A stretch of 37,916 nt of DNA from Planctomycetota bacterium (lineage in GTDB: Bacteria; Planctomycetota; UBA8742; UBA2392): assembly GCA_020425695.1 (NCBI GenBank), contig JAGQRE010000021.1, positions 1-37,916 of the forward strand, in the 5' to 3' direction. How positions within the stretch are numbered: the stretch's first letter is position 1; every line of letters starts with the position of its first letter. Positions 23,153-33,326 of the stretch are shown piece by piece. Made by a program: the position numbers and the translations under genes. The notes under the pieces were generated by a model, which searched no databases, had not been told where the DNA came from, and saw nothing but the letters and a program-made list of their open reading frames with translations.

Positions 23153-24475
23153 ATGCCACACAAATTCGTCGTCGAGGGCGGTGCGCGCCTGCAAGGTTCT
23201 GTCCGGGTTTCCGGTAGCAAGAATGCTGCGTTGCCGATGATGGCCGCTGCATTGCTGGCCAAAGGCCCCACGATTCTGCGCAACGTGCCGGACCTGTCCG
23301 ACGTGCGCCTGATGGCCGAGATTCTCGAAACCCTCGGCGCCGACGTGACCCTGTTTGCCGAACCCGGCGTCGTTGTCATCGACGTCGTCGACGAAGCCCC
23401 GATCCACGCGCCTTATGAACTGGTCTCCGAAATGCGCGCCAGTTTCTGCGTGCTCGGCCCGTTGCTTGCGCGACGCGGCGAAGCACACGTAAGCCAGCCG
23501 GGCGGCTGCACGTTGGGTGAGCGCCCGGTTGATCTTCACATCAAGGGTATCCAGGCCATCGGCTGCGAAGTTGATTTCGTGCGCGGCGACGTAATCGCCA
23601 AAGGGCGCCCAACCGGCGGACGCGTCTATCTCGGCGGCCCGATGGGTCCCAGCGTCACCGGCACGGCGAACGTGTTGTGCGCATCCGTCATGAGCAGTGG
23701 CGTAACGATCATTGATCAGGCCGCGTGCGAGCCGGAAATCTCGAACCTCGTTGAAATGCTCAACAGCATGGGCGCAAAGATTCGCGGCGGCGGGACTTCG
23801 CGGTTGGTGATCGAAGGCGTAGACGAGTTGCGCCCCGCCAACATCGCCGTGATCCCTGACCGCATCGAAGCCGGCACCCTGATGATCGCCAGTGCGATCA
23901 CCCGAGGCGACGTGACACTTGAGCAATGCGACCCTGACGTGATGCTCGCCCTGTTCGACAAGTTCACCGAAATGCGCGTGCCCTTTGAACGCCTGGATGC
24001 CACGACCGTGCGCATCAACTGCCCGAATCGCGCCAAGGCCGCTGACTTGGCGACGTTGCCGTACCCCGGCTTCCCGACTGATTTGCAAAGCCCGCTGATG
24101 GCGCTGCTGTGCGTCAGTGAAGGTTACGCGCTGGTAGAAGAGAAGATTTACCCCGAGCGCTTCATGCACGTGCCGGAGTATCGCCGGTTGGGCGCGGACA
24201 TCCGCAAGCAGTTCAACACAGCGATCGTCACCGGCGTCGACAGAGTCTACGGCGCGCCCGTGGCCGCCACGGATTTGCGCGCAGGCGCCGGGCTGATCCT
24301 GATGGGACTCGCGGCCGAGGGCACAACGGACGTAATGAAGATCCAGCACGTCGACCGCGGCTATGATCGCCTTGAGGACAAACTCACCAGCTTGGGCGCG
24401 AACATCAAGCGAGTAGAGTTCTTCCCAAGACGCCGCGCCTCAGACCGAAACAGCAAACGCGCCCGCGCGGCTTAG
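23153..24475 (+). CDS. murA: UDP-N-acetylglucosamine 1-carboxyvinyltransferase
   Basis: The 440-residue protein catalyses the first committed step of peptidoglycan synthesis, transfer of enolpyruvate from PEP to UDP-GlcNAc. K23 in GSKNAALP and the catalytic loop cysteine C119 in QPGGCTLGERPVDLHIKG are present, so the enzyme should be fosfomycin-sensitive. Many relatives with Asp at that position are resistant. Further family markers are AYELVSEMRASF-like YELVSEMRASFCVLGPL and YPGFPTDLQSPLMALL. ATG 23153 has AGGG 6 bases upstream; an in-frame GTG lies at 23141. The length is typical (about 420-440). The last 12 residues are basic and lie outside the family core. It implies a peptidoglycan wall. 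The next gene follows after 18 bases. Confidence 0.97.
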   Translation: MPHKFVVEGGARLQGSVRVSGSKNAALPMMAAALLAKGPTILRNVPDLSDVRLMAEILETLGADVTLFAEPGVVVIDVVDEAPIHAPYELVSEMRASFCVLGPLLARRGEAHVSQPGGCTLGERPVDLHIKGIQAIGCEVDFVRGDVIAKGRPTGGRVYLGGPMGPSVTGTANVLCASVMSSGVTIIDQAACEPEISNLVEMLNSMGAKIRGGGTSRLVIEGVDELRPANIAVIPDRIEAGTLMIASAITRGDVTLEQCDPDVMLALFDKFTEMRVPFERLDATTVRINCPNRAKAADLATLPYPGFPTDLQSPLMALLCVSEGYALVEEKIYPERFMHVPEYRRLGADIRKQFNTAIVTGVDRVYGAPVAATDLRAGAGLILMGLAAEGTTDVMKIQHVDRGYDRLEDKLTSLGANIKRVEFFPRRRASDRNSKRARAA

Positions 24476-24493
24476 GCGTGTCCCGGAGTGCAT

Positions 24494-25363
24494 ATGAAGT
24501 ACTTGATCCTGCTTTCGGTACTGGGGCTGGCAGGTTGTGCATCGGATAAGCCGAAGGACACGTCAGCGCCAGTGGCTGAACAGCAGACTCCGTGCTCTGC
24601 TGAGCAACCAACGGTCGGCGTCTCGGAGTTGCCCTCCGAACCGGAACCCGAATTCGAGGTGCTCCAGACAGAGTTAGGGCGTGACAACGTCGGACACAAC
24701 TGGCGAGTAAGTTTCGCCCGGCGACTCGGCGAGGAGAGTTGGAACGCGGAGTTCTTCCGCGATGGCGACAGTTTCAGTCGCATGGAAATCGGTGTCCTGA
24801 AGCCCGGTCATCAGCCCAGCGCGCACATCGAAAACTGGGCACAAGGGGCATCTTTTATCGTACTCCGCGTCGCCACATGCTGGGGAAGCGGCGTGTGGCG
24901 CACGGACTATCGATGGTTTGCGCTCAATAGATTGGATGACGTCGATGCGACGGTGCTGGAACTGCCCGCTAGCGGCTGGGTTGGTGGCTGGGGACTCGCC
25001 TTTGACCGTGAGTTCTCACTCCGCTGCGAGCACACGCAGACTGAAGAAGTCGCAGTGAATGTCACTGGTTTGTTTGAAGTGATTTGGGATGAGAAAACCC
25101 TGTTTGTTGCTGAGATTCCGGCGACCTACATCTGGGATGCCGTAGCCCGTTGCTTCAACCCTGAAAGCCCCGAAGCGGATGAAGTCCTGCGGGGCATGTG
25201 GGAAGATGGTGAAGACGGGTTCGTCGCGCATCATCTGCCGGAGTTGAAGAACTGGCTGGCGAGCCCCAAAGGCGACCCTGGGTTCATTCGGGAATTGAAT
25301 GACCGGGCGGAGCTTGATGACACCAGGATCGCGCTCGCAAACCTCCTTGAATCTCAGGGCTAG
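24494..25363 (+). CDS. Putative lipoprotein of unknown function
   Basis: The 289-residue protein starts at ATG 24494 with GGAG 5 bases upstream. A GTG at 24488 overlaps the ribosome-binding site. It has a short lipoprotein signal with lipobox LAGC and Cys15 (MKYLILLSVLGLAGC), then a low-complexity spacer rich in Ser, Pro and Glu up to about residue 55. The rest is a globular domain rich in Trp (NWRVSFARRLGEESWNAEFF, TCWGSGVWRTDYRWFALNRL). I do not recognise the domain. The protein should be anchored in the periplasm or outer membrane. With 18 bases after murA it may be in the same transcript, but it is not an obvious cell-wall gene. It converges on the lipoprotein gene ending at 25405. Confidence 0.75.
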   Translation: MKYLILLSVLGLAGCASDKPKDTSAPVAEQQTPCSAEQPTVGVSELPSEPEPEFEVLQTELGRDNVGHNWRVSFARRLGEESWNAEFFRDGDSFSRMEIGVLKPGHQPSAHIENWAQGASFIVLRVATCWGSGVWRTDYRWFALNRLDDVDATVLELPASGWVGGWGLAFDREFSLRCEHTQTEEVAVNVTGLFEVIWDEKTLFVAEIPATYIWDAVARCFNPESPEADEVLRGMWEDGEDGFVAHHLPELKNWLASPKGDPGFIRELNDRAELDDTRIALANLLESQG

Positions 25364-25404
25364 TCGTCCTAGCTGGCCGATGGACGGTGCTCCGATTGAG
25401 CGGC

Positions 25405-26364
25405 CTAGGGGACGAAAGTTCCTCCAGCGAGTGCTGCCAGCTGCTGGCCGAATGTGTAGTTGGCGCTGTTCTTGGCGATTACTGTTAGTTCCCGGTTGGG
25501 GTCGCTTGTGGCCCAGTTCGGGTAGTCCGCCAGAATGTTCGACGCATCACCAGGCGTGGTCCAGGTAAACAGAAACGCGTTGTTGACGCCTGTGTAGCTC
25601 GCGAACGAGTTCTGTAGCGCGGCATAGCAAGCGTTGTCCGGGCTGCCTGCGGGTGTCATCACGGTACTGTTTACGAATAACAGTGCGGCTGTGATGTTCG
25701 TAGACGTCGCGGGCACGAGTGCCCCCGCCATCGCCTCGTAGCCACCCTGCACAGTGTCGTTATAGATGAGGATGTCGAATTCATCCGTGGCGCTAAGCCC
25801 ACCGATTGCGGCGTTCAACTCGTGGATCATATCCCAGTGCGCAGTCCCGCCGGCAGCGCTGCTGATGTCGCAGATGAACAGCACGCGACCGGCGACGCTT
25901 GAACCGAAGTACAGCGGCACCGGTGCAGGCGGCGGTGTCGGTGCATAGTTCACAACCAGTGTGTAGGCCATGGTTGCAGTAGCTGAGTTTGAGTCGGTCA
26001 CCTGCACCGTGAAGCTGGTGGTGACGGGCGACGTCATGGTGCCGGAGATTGTCGTATCGGGTGTGCCGTTGGGGGCGATGCTCAGCCCGCTTGGCAGGGT
26101 GCCAGCGACGATGCTCCAACTGTAGGTCCCCGTGCCGCCTGTCGCGCTTATGGTCGCTGTGTACGGCGGCATAGAGGTACCGGGCGCTCCGGGTACCGTG
26201 AAACTTGGGATCGTGGTAGTCGTGATCGACAGGGCTGCCGGCGTACCTGAGCCCCCTGAAATACCCGGTATCCCCGAAGAACCGCCGCTTTGGTCGCAGC
26301 CTACCGCTGTGCATACAACAACAGTCAGCAACGCAAGCAGCGCTGCGTGGGTAAAGTACCTCAT
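25405..26364 (-). CDS. Lipoprotein with He_PIG Ig-like domain and VWA-like domain
   Basis: ATG 26364 has a strong AGGAGG ribosome-binding site 8 bases upstream; an upstream in-frame start is unnecessary. The 319-residue protein has a lipoprotein signal ending AVGC (Cys23) and a Gly/Ser linker. An Ig-like He_PIG domain spans about residues 40-145 (TATGGTGTYSWSIVAGTLPSGLSI-type sequence, in which LPSGLSI is diagnostic). A 160-residue domain follows that starts GRVLFICDISSAAGG and continues TDEFDILIYND, a von Willebrand A-like pattern. The metal-binding DxSxS is degenerate (DISSA). The He_PIG domain resembles the one in the giant protein at 7670. It is probably an outer-membrane or cell-surface adhesion or scaffold lipoprotein. 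It converges on the lipoprotein gene ending at 25363. Confidence 0.8.
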   Translation of the reverse strand: MRYFTHAALLALLTVVVCTAVGCDQSGGSSGIPGISGGSGTPAALSITTTTIPSFTVPGAPGTSMPPYTATISATGGTGTYSWSIVAGTLPSGLSIAPNGTPDTTISGTMTSPVTTSFTVQVTDSNSATATMAYTLVVNYAPTPPPAPVPLYFGSSVAGRVLFICDISSAAGGTAHWDMIHELNAAIGGLSATDEFDILIYNDTVQGGYEAMAGALVPATSTNITAALLFVNSTVMTPAGSPDNACYAALQNSFASYTGVNNAFLFTWTTPGDASNILADYPNWATSDPNRELTVIAKNSANYTFGQQLAALAGGTFVP

Positions 26365-26595
26365 AGTTGTCCTCCTCCTCGCACGGCTGTTTCGCAATCG
26401 TCATGCCACAATTCAGGCAGCGCCATACAGGCTTGTTTTCGAAGCGCCAGGCCTGCCCGGTTACGACGATGCAACGGTCGGGTTACGGATCATGCTGGGC
26501 AACCGCCGCTCGTTGTGGTCTGGCACGGGGGCTTGTGACGCGTTACATTGATTGTGTCTTTACACCCTGAGTCTATGGCACCCTTAGGTACGCCC

Positions 26596-26991
26596 ATGCT
26601 GCACAAGGAATTGACACAACAGGTCATCAACGCCGCCAAGGCCGTTCACAATGAACTGGGCCCGGGGTTGCCGCATAAGTTCTATCGCGAAGCCATGGAG
26701 CTTGAACTGCGTGAGATCGGCGCGGCTGTTGAAGTCGACAAGCCCGTCAAAGTTCACTATCGCGGGCAGACGTTGGGTGAACTGGGCGTCGATTTCTGCG
26801 TTAACGACGCCATCGTCTGCGTGCTGGTAGACAACGACGAGATTACGCCCGATGATTACGGGCTCGCGCGGACGCTTCTAAAGAACCTCGAACTTGATGT
26901 CGGGCTGTTGCTCAAATTCAACGGCTCACGACTCGATGTTCGAAGGGTGGAGGCAGTTCCCGCAAAGAAGCAGACTTCGGCGACAACCTAG
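26596..26991 (+). CDS. GxxExxY-family protein, divergent motif
   Basis: The 131-residue product starts at ATG 26596, with AGG about 8 bases before it; longer in-frame starts exist at 26548 and 26575. It follows the GxxExxY family (TIGR04256): MLHKELTQQVINAAKAVHNE, LGPGLPHKFYREAMELEL, the short strand VHYRGQTLGELGVDF and NLELDVGLLLKF. The name motif GxxExxY is altered to GLPHKFY, with Glu replaced by His. The VELK-like strand of canonical members is VLVDND here. Family members are small proteins with a PD-(D/E)XK-like fold and unknown role. The alterations suggest loss of any nuclease-type activity or a separate function. A terminator follows at 27012-27044. Confidence 0.8.
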   Translation: MLHKELTQQVINAAKAVHNELGPGLPHKFYREAMELELREIGAAVEVDKPVKVHYRGQTLGELGVDFCVNDAIVCVLVDNDEITPDDYGLARTLLKNLELDVGLLLKFNGSRLDVRRVEAVPAKKQTSATT

Positions 26992-27011
26992 TTGCCATGC
27001 TCAGCGCGACG

Positions 27012-27044
27012 CCCCGCCCGACAAGGCGGGGTGTTTTTGTTTTT
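27012..27044 (+). terminator. Rho-independent terminator after the GxxExxY gene
   Basis: CCCCGCC (27012-27018), loop CGACAA, GGCGGGG (27025-27031) are followed by TGTTTTTGTTTTT. It lies 20 bases after the stop at 26991 and before leuS. Confidence 0.9.
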
Positions 27045-27121
27045 CGCGCCCGCAGACCGAAGCTTGAGGATGTGATTGTCGCCGCTATCGTTACCCGGCG
27101 CAGAAAGAGATGGGGTAGGCC

Positions 27122-29785
<2,664 letters not shown>

Positions 29786-29800
29786 CCAGAATCAACAGAG

Positions 29801-29825
29801 CCCGCCCGGTAACGGGCGGGTTTCT
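29801..29825 (+). terminator. Rho-independent terminator after leuS
   Basis: CCCGCCCG (29801-29808), loop GTAA, CGGGCGGG (29813-29820) are followed by TTTCT. It lies 15 bases after the leuS stop. Confidence 0.88.
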
Positions 29826-29905
29826 ACTCCGGATGCCCGAGCCCAAACTGCCCAACCTGTACTTGCCCCAACACCCCTCTGCCCCTATGCTGCCCGGCTC
29901 GATTC

Positions 29906-29925
29906 CGCCCCGTTACTGCGGGGCG
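29906..29925 (+). promoter_or_regulatory. Hairpin upstream of the DUF192-repeat lipoprotein
   Basis: CGCCCCG, loop TTACTG, CGGGGCG form a 7-bp perfect stem just before the GGAG ribosome-binding site of the gene at 29948. It may be a leader structure or chance. No promoter was identified. Confidence 0.3.
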
Positions 29926-29947
29926 TCGTGGTATTGGAGATGACGTA

Positions 29948-31711
29948 ATGCAGCAGTTTCGCATTCTGATTGCCTGCACAACCGTGCTCGCCGTGGCCCT
30001 GATGCTTTCCGCCTGTGGTGACGACACCGAAGCGCTTGACCCGGTTCAGTGGCCTTTCCTGGAGAGCACCCAGAAGCTCCAGATCAACGGCAACGAGTTC
30101 GAGGCCTATATTGCCAAGACCGAAATGCACCGTCGCCGTGCGCTGAACGGCATCGCGATCAAGGAAAAGCAGGCCATCGCGTACCTGTTTCCTGCGCAAG
30201 ACGAAGCCGTAAAGCTGCGTTTCATCAACATGCCGGACCCCGTTGAGCTGGTATGGCTCGATGGCAGCGGCAAAGTGCTCGACATCAACAAGGTGCCGGC
30301 GTTTTCGCAGTCCACGTTCCCGCACCAGTACGCCGCCAAGGGCGCACGTGTGATTTTGCAACTGCGCGACGGCGCGGCGAAGGAAGCAGGCATCACCAAG
30401 GGCAGTAACGTGAAGACCGAGCCCAACCTGCTGGATGAGTCCAAAGAAGCCGGCGCTGAGTTCGCCAGCATCTTCTTTCTCAGCAGCGATCGCCCGGAAG
30501 AGAAGCCAGAAGACGCGCCGTCGGTTCAGTTGAAGGTGCTTGAGAAGCCCGAAGAAGTCGCGCAGTTCGTGAAGGATCGCGACGACCTGAAAGAAGGCCA
30601 GGGCGTGCTGATTCCGCTTAGCTCGGAGTTGCACGAATTCTGGCTGAAAGAGGCCAAAGGCAAGTGGTGCGGCTGCTATCTGGAAAGCGCCGGGCGTTTC
30701 CGGACCACCGTGATCTCGGCTGTCTACGAGGGGATTGAAGCCAAAGGCGGCAGCGACCTTGAAGAGCCGATCTACTACGCCCCGGCCGCCGCAAGCCATC
30801 TGGCGCTCTGGAAGGGCAGCGACTTCTTCAGCAAGAACGACATTGAGCGTCGCAGCCCGGTCGCTGTGGCCGGCGTTGACGTGATGTCCGCTGAAAAGGT
30901 CACCTACGACGACCTTGAAATCAAGTTCGGCGAAACCCGCCTTGAGGCATCGCTAGCGCGTACCGAAGACGAGCGCAAAGCCGCGCTGCTTGACGCCAAG
31001 TCACTTGAGAGTGGCAAGGCCATCGTGTTGGCTTGGGACGACCCGTCGCAGGTAAAGATCGAAGCGCCGGCCGGTGTCAACCTTTGGTACGTCAAGGCTG
31101 ACGGCGGCAAGTACACCATTGGCGAGAAGCACAACAACACGACTGCGGGCGTGATCGCAGCCAGTGCCGGCTCGCGCTTTGTGCTGGCCGTACCGGCGGG
31201 TTTCGAGGCACAGGGCGAATTGAAGTTTCCCTATGCGCTGCGTGACCTGAAGCCGACGGTTGAGCCGCTGGTCTTCTACAAGGCCAAGCAGAAGGATGTC
31301 GTGACTGACCGCTGGCCGGGCAAGGACGACAACTTCAAGCAGCTTGCTCACGTCGAGTTGGCGATTACCGATGCCGAGCAGACCCGCGGGCTGATGTACC
31401 GCACCAGCCTGAAGAAGAACCACGGCATGGCGTTTCTCTACGACGCTGAGGAGGAAGAACTCACGTACTGGATGAAGAACTGCCGCATGAACCTCTCGAT
31501 CGCATTCGTCGACGAGAAGGGCGTGATCGTAAAGATTCACAACGTGATGAAAGCGCCTGAGCCGGGAACACCGGACTCAGCCCTTGAGCGCTACGAAAGC
31601 GGACGCCCCGCCAAGTACGCCATCGAGTTTGAAGAGAACTGGTACAAGAACAACAACATCGAAGAAGGTGACCGTGTTTTCTTCCCGCCCCGTTTGGTGG
31701 CCGGTGAATAG
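29948..31711 (+). CDS. Lipoprotein with four tandem DUF192-like units
   Basis: The 587-residue protein starts at ATG 29948 (GGAG about 9 bases upstream) and has lipobox LSAC with Cys23. The C-terminal part (about 465-580) is a clear DUF192 domain: TRGLMYRTSLKKNHGMAFLY, LTYWMKNCRMNLSIAFVDEK, GVIVKIHNVM and the closing YESGRPAKYAIEF. Upstream, three weaker segments show the same order of strands: about 45-155 (LQINGNEFEAYIAKTEMHRR, VKLRFINMPDPVELVWLD), about 192-300 (VQLKVLEKPEEVA, HEFWLKEAKGKWCGCYLESA) and about 320-430 (LEIKFGETRLEASLARTEDE, VNLWYVKADGGKYTI). DUF192 proteins usually have a single domain of about 110-140 residues. The first three units lack the conserved WMxN-type core, so they may be structural. 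Function of DUF192 is unknown. Terminators flank the gene. Confidence 0.85.
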   Translation: MQQFRILIACTTVLAVALMLSACGDDTEALDPVQWPFLESTQKLQINGNEFEAYIAKTEMHRRRALNGIAIKEKQAIAYLFPAQDEAVKLRFINMPDPVELVWLDGSGKVLDINKVPAFSQSTFPHQYAAKGARVILQLRDGAAKEAGITKGSNVKTEPNLLDESKEAGAEFASIFFLSSDRPEEKPEDAPSVQLKVLEKPEEVAQFVKDRDDLKEGQGVLIPLSSELHEFWLKEAKGKWCGCYLESAGRFRTTVISAVYEGIEAKGGSDLEEPIYYAPAAASHLALWKGSDFFSKNDIERRSPVAVAGVDVMSAEKVTYDDLEIKFGETRLEASLARTEDERKAALLDAKSLESGKAIVLAWDDPSQVKIEAPAGVNLWYVKADGGKYTIGEKHNNTTAGVIAASAGSRFVLAVPAGFEAQGELKFPYALRDLKPTVEPLVFYKAKQKDVVTDRWPGKDDNFKQLAHVELAITDAEQTRGLMYRTSLKKNHGMAFLYDAEEEELTYWMKNCRMNLSIAFVDEKGVIVKIHNVMKAPEPGTPDSALERYESGRPAKYAIEFEENWYKNNNIEEGDRVFFPPRLVAGE

Positions 31712-31731
31712 CGGCATGCTCAAGATTTTGG

Positions 31732-31763
31732 GAACGAGGCGGCCTGTCCGCCTCGTTCTGTTT
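31732..31763 (+). terminator. Rho-independent terminator after the DUF192 lipoprotein
   Basis: GAACGAGGCGG (31732-31742), loop CCTGT, CCGCCTCGTTC (31748-31758) make an 11-bp perfect stem followed by TGTTT. Confidence 0.9.
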
Positions 31764-31805
31764 AACAGATTGCAACCTTTGGGCTGAAAACGCTAAGAAG
31801 TAGTC

Positions 31806-32084
31806 ATGGGATGTCTCTACCTGCTAGTTGCATTGATTTCGCCTCGCCTGTTGCTGGCGCTGATGTGGATTTTCAGCCCGTACGTTCAGCCGAACGCCTT
31901 CAAGCTGTGGGTCTGGCCGCTGCTGGGTTTGATCTTCATGCCCTGGATGACGCTGGCACTGGTGTGGGGCTACAACACTCACTTCGGGCTGTTCCAGATC
32001 GCGGCGGTAGTGATCGGCGCAATGATTGACCTGGGTTCAAGCGGCGATGCCGAACGCCGAAGACGCCGCCAAAGCAAGAACTAA
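31806..32084 (+). CDS. Small two- or three-helix membrane protein, unknown
   Basis: The 92-residue product starts at ATG 31806, preceded only by a weak AAGAAG. Hydrophobic segments lie at about residues 3-24 (LYLLVALISPRLLLALMWIF), 34-53 (LWVWPLLGLIFMPWMTLALV) and 60-76 (FGLFQIAAVVIGAMIDL). It ends in a basic tail, ERRRRRQSKN, expected in the cytoplasm. I do not recognise the family. It lies just after a terminator, so it has its own promoter or depends on read-through. A dispersed repeat element begins one base after its TAA stop. Confidence 0.6.
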   Translation: MGCLYLLVALISPRLLLALMWIFSPYVQPNAFKLWVWPLLGLIFMPWMTLALVWGYNTHFGLFQIAAVVIGAMIDLGSSGDAERRRRRQSKN

Positions 32085-32316
32085 TCTGAGCGCGAAGCGT
32101 GAGCGAGCGTTGCCGTACAAGCGTGAACGGCAATTGGCTTCAACAACCAAACGTGTGGGAACGTGTCTACCGCAACTGCTTTCTCACGCTAAGCCGCCAA
32201 GGAACTGCAAGAGATCGCTTGGCGACTTTGCGCCTTTGCGTGAGCAAGTAGTTGTTGCCGGATCAATCGCCAGCGTGTTGAAGGCAATTGCCGCTCGCTG
32301 ACGCTTCGCGCTCAGA
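32085..32316. mobile_element. Compact inverted-repeat element (MITE-like), copy 1
   Basis: The left end TCTGAGCGCGAAGCG plus TGAGCGAGCGTT (32085-32111) and the right end, inverted, GCTCGCTGACGCTTCGCGC plus TCAGA (32293-32316), share about 22 of 24 bases. Inside, CGGCAATTGGCTTCAAC (near 32126) and GTTGAAGGCAATTGCCG (near 32275) extend the inverted arms with one mismatch. The centre (32181-32245) is an imperfect palindrome containing CTTGGCGACTTTGCGCC. No open reading frame with plausible protein content is present. The stretch fills the 309-base gap before the gene at 32394. Confidence 0.65.
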
Positions 32317-32393
32317 GCCGGTTTAGGCCGTCGCCGAAGAATGTCGCGTATGTGGGGTATGCTGTCTCCGGACAACTTTACCGGAGATTTCCA

Positions 32394-32867
32394 ATGAGTA
32401 ATGCGCACTACCGAAGGCCCGCACAAACCGACCGCGCGGCCGCTCTCAACCACGACGACGAGCTGCCCATTGATTACTGGAACGCGCCCTTGGGCCGATC
32501 CGAGGCCGAGGCCATGCTCGGGCGCACCGCGCGCCTGATGGACTATCTTGAGAAGCTCGCGCTGGATGTGCTGACAACCGTCGGCATGGGCGACATGCGC
32601 AAGTGTCTGGCCGGCGACTTCAAGATTCCGGCTGAACTGAAAGAAGAAGGCTGGAAAGACCCCGAGCCCGAGCCGGAAGGCAAGACGCCGCGCCAGTTCC
32701 CGCTGATGCGCCTTGTTTCGATGGTCGCGCGCTGGGCAAAGATCAAGCTGGACGCGTTGAAAGTGATCGACCCGAACCTGTTCAACATGATCCCCCTGAC
32801 GGCCGTGAACAAATGGCTGAGGGATAACGGCTGGGAAGAGCCGGAGCACCTCCGCGGCAAGAGCTGA
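32394..32867 (+). CDS. Protein of unknown function, 157 residues
   Basis: ATG 32394 is preferred, with GGAG (32382-32385) 8 bases upstream; GTG 32352 also opens the frame. The protein is hydrophilic and mostly helical. Visible stretches are DYWNAPLGRSEAEAMLGRTA, LMDYLEKLALDVLTTVGMGD, an acidic linker EEGWKDPEPEPEGKTPRQFP and the end IPLTAVNKWLRDNGWEEPEH. There is no signal peptide, membrane segment or known motif. Compare recombinase- or terminase-like small subunits: no support seen. It stands between two repeat elements, and an imperfect hairpin with a short T-run follows. Confidence 0.65.
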   Translation: MSNAHYRRPAQTDRAAALNHDDELPIDYWNAPLGRSEAEAMLGRTARLMDYLEKLALDVLTTVGMGDMRKCLAGDFKIPAELKEEGWKDPEPEPEGKTPRQFPLMRLVSMVARWAKIKLDALKVIDPNLFNMIPLTAVNKWLRDNGWEEPEHLRGKS

Positions 32868-32904
32868 ATTTAGTTCGCCTGACCCCAGGAACGGGCACGA
32901 AGAA

Positions 32905-32945
32905 AGCTACGGCGCCCCGCGCCGCGTAGCTGTTTAAGCACACCC
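32905..32945 (+). terminator. Probable rho-independent terminator after the unknown gene at 32394
   Basis: AGCTACGGCG and CGCCGCGTAGCT form an imperfect stem with a two-base bulge (32905-32941), followed by GTTT. It lies 38 bases after the stop. The sequence from 32946 to 33055 shows no gene or motif that I can support. Confidence 0.6.
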
Positions 32946-33055
32946 GCCCAAACACCCCATTTTCAGATGTTACGAGGCATAATTGTCCGCCTAACACACC
33001 CGAAAGCGACCAAAACTGCTCATCGATAGTGTGACCATACACACCTAATGATTTT

Positions 33056-33310
33056 TCTGAGCGCAAAGCGTGAGCGAGCGTTACGGATGGCACGAAGACT
33101 CGAAGGGGTCAGACCCTGTTTTCGCCGTTACCGCCGTCGAAGATTCGAAGGCCATTCGGAAGAAAACAGGGTCTGACCCCCTCACGGCGTGTCTCGCGCG
33201 AAGTCGCCGAGAGATCTCTTGGCGACTTTGCGCCTTGGCGTGAGACCGTAGTTGAGGGTCGAAAGACTTGTCGCTGGCGCGACTTGCCGCTCGCTCACGC
33301 TTCGCGCTCA
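33056..33310. mobile_element. Compact inverted-repeat element (MITE-like), copy 2
   Basis: The left end TCTGAGCGCAAAGCG plus TGAGCGAGCGTTA (33056-33083) and the right end GCTCGCTCACGCTTCGCGCT plus CA (33289-33310) are inverted copies. The interior (33181-33244) is an imperfect palindrome containing CTTGGCGACTTTGCGCC, as in copy 1. This copy also holds a separate perfect inverted repeat at 33105-33180, absent from copy 1. No credible coding sequence is present. With the preceding 190 bases it fills the gap between 32867 and 33327. Confidence 0.65.
33105..33180. repeat. Perfect 19-bp inverted repeat nested in element copy 2
   Basis: GGGGTCAGACCCTGTTTTC (33105-33123) and its exact reverse complement (33162-33180) flank a 38-base centre. 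It lies between the left arm and the core palindrome of element copy 2. It looks like a second repeat family inserted there. Confidence 0.8.
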
Positions 33311-33326
33311 GCAAACGCTCAGTCCT

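Noticed and set aside
23138..24349. Long minus-strand open frame opposite murA
   Set aside because: murA is certain on the plus strand. The frame is a GC-rich shadow rich in His, Arg and Ala.
32026..32301. Plus-strand open frame of 91 codons over element copy 1
   Set aside because: It overlaps a clear membrane-protein gene and then runs through the inverted repeats. The peptide (SAKRERA) is only translated repeat.
32085..33310. CRISPR array
   Set aside because: Repeats are inverted and few, with no regular direct repeats, uniform spacers or cas genes.
33081..33314. Minus-strand open frame of 77 codons over element copy 2
   Set aside because: The peptide (LSAKRERAASR, SHAKAQSRQE) is repeat sequence. 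It has no ribosome-binding site and no domain.
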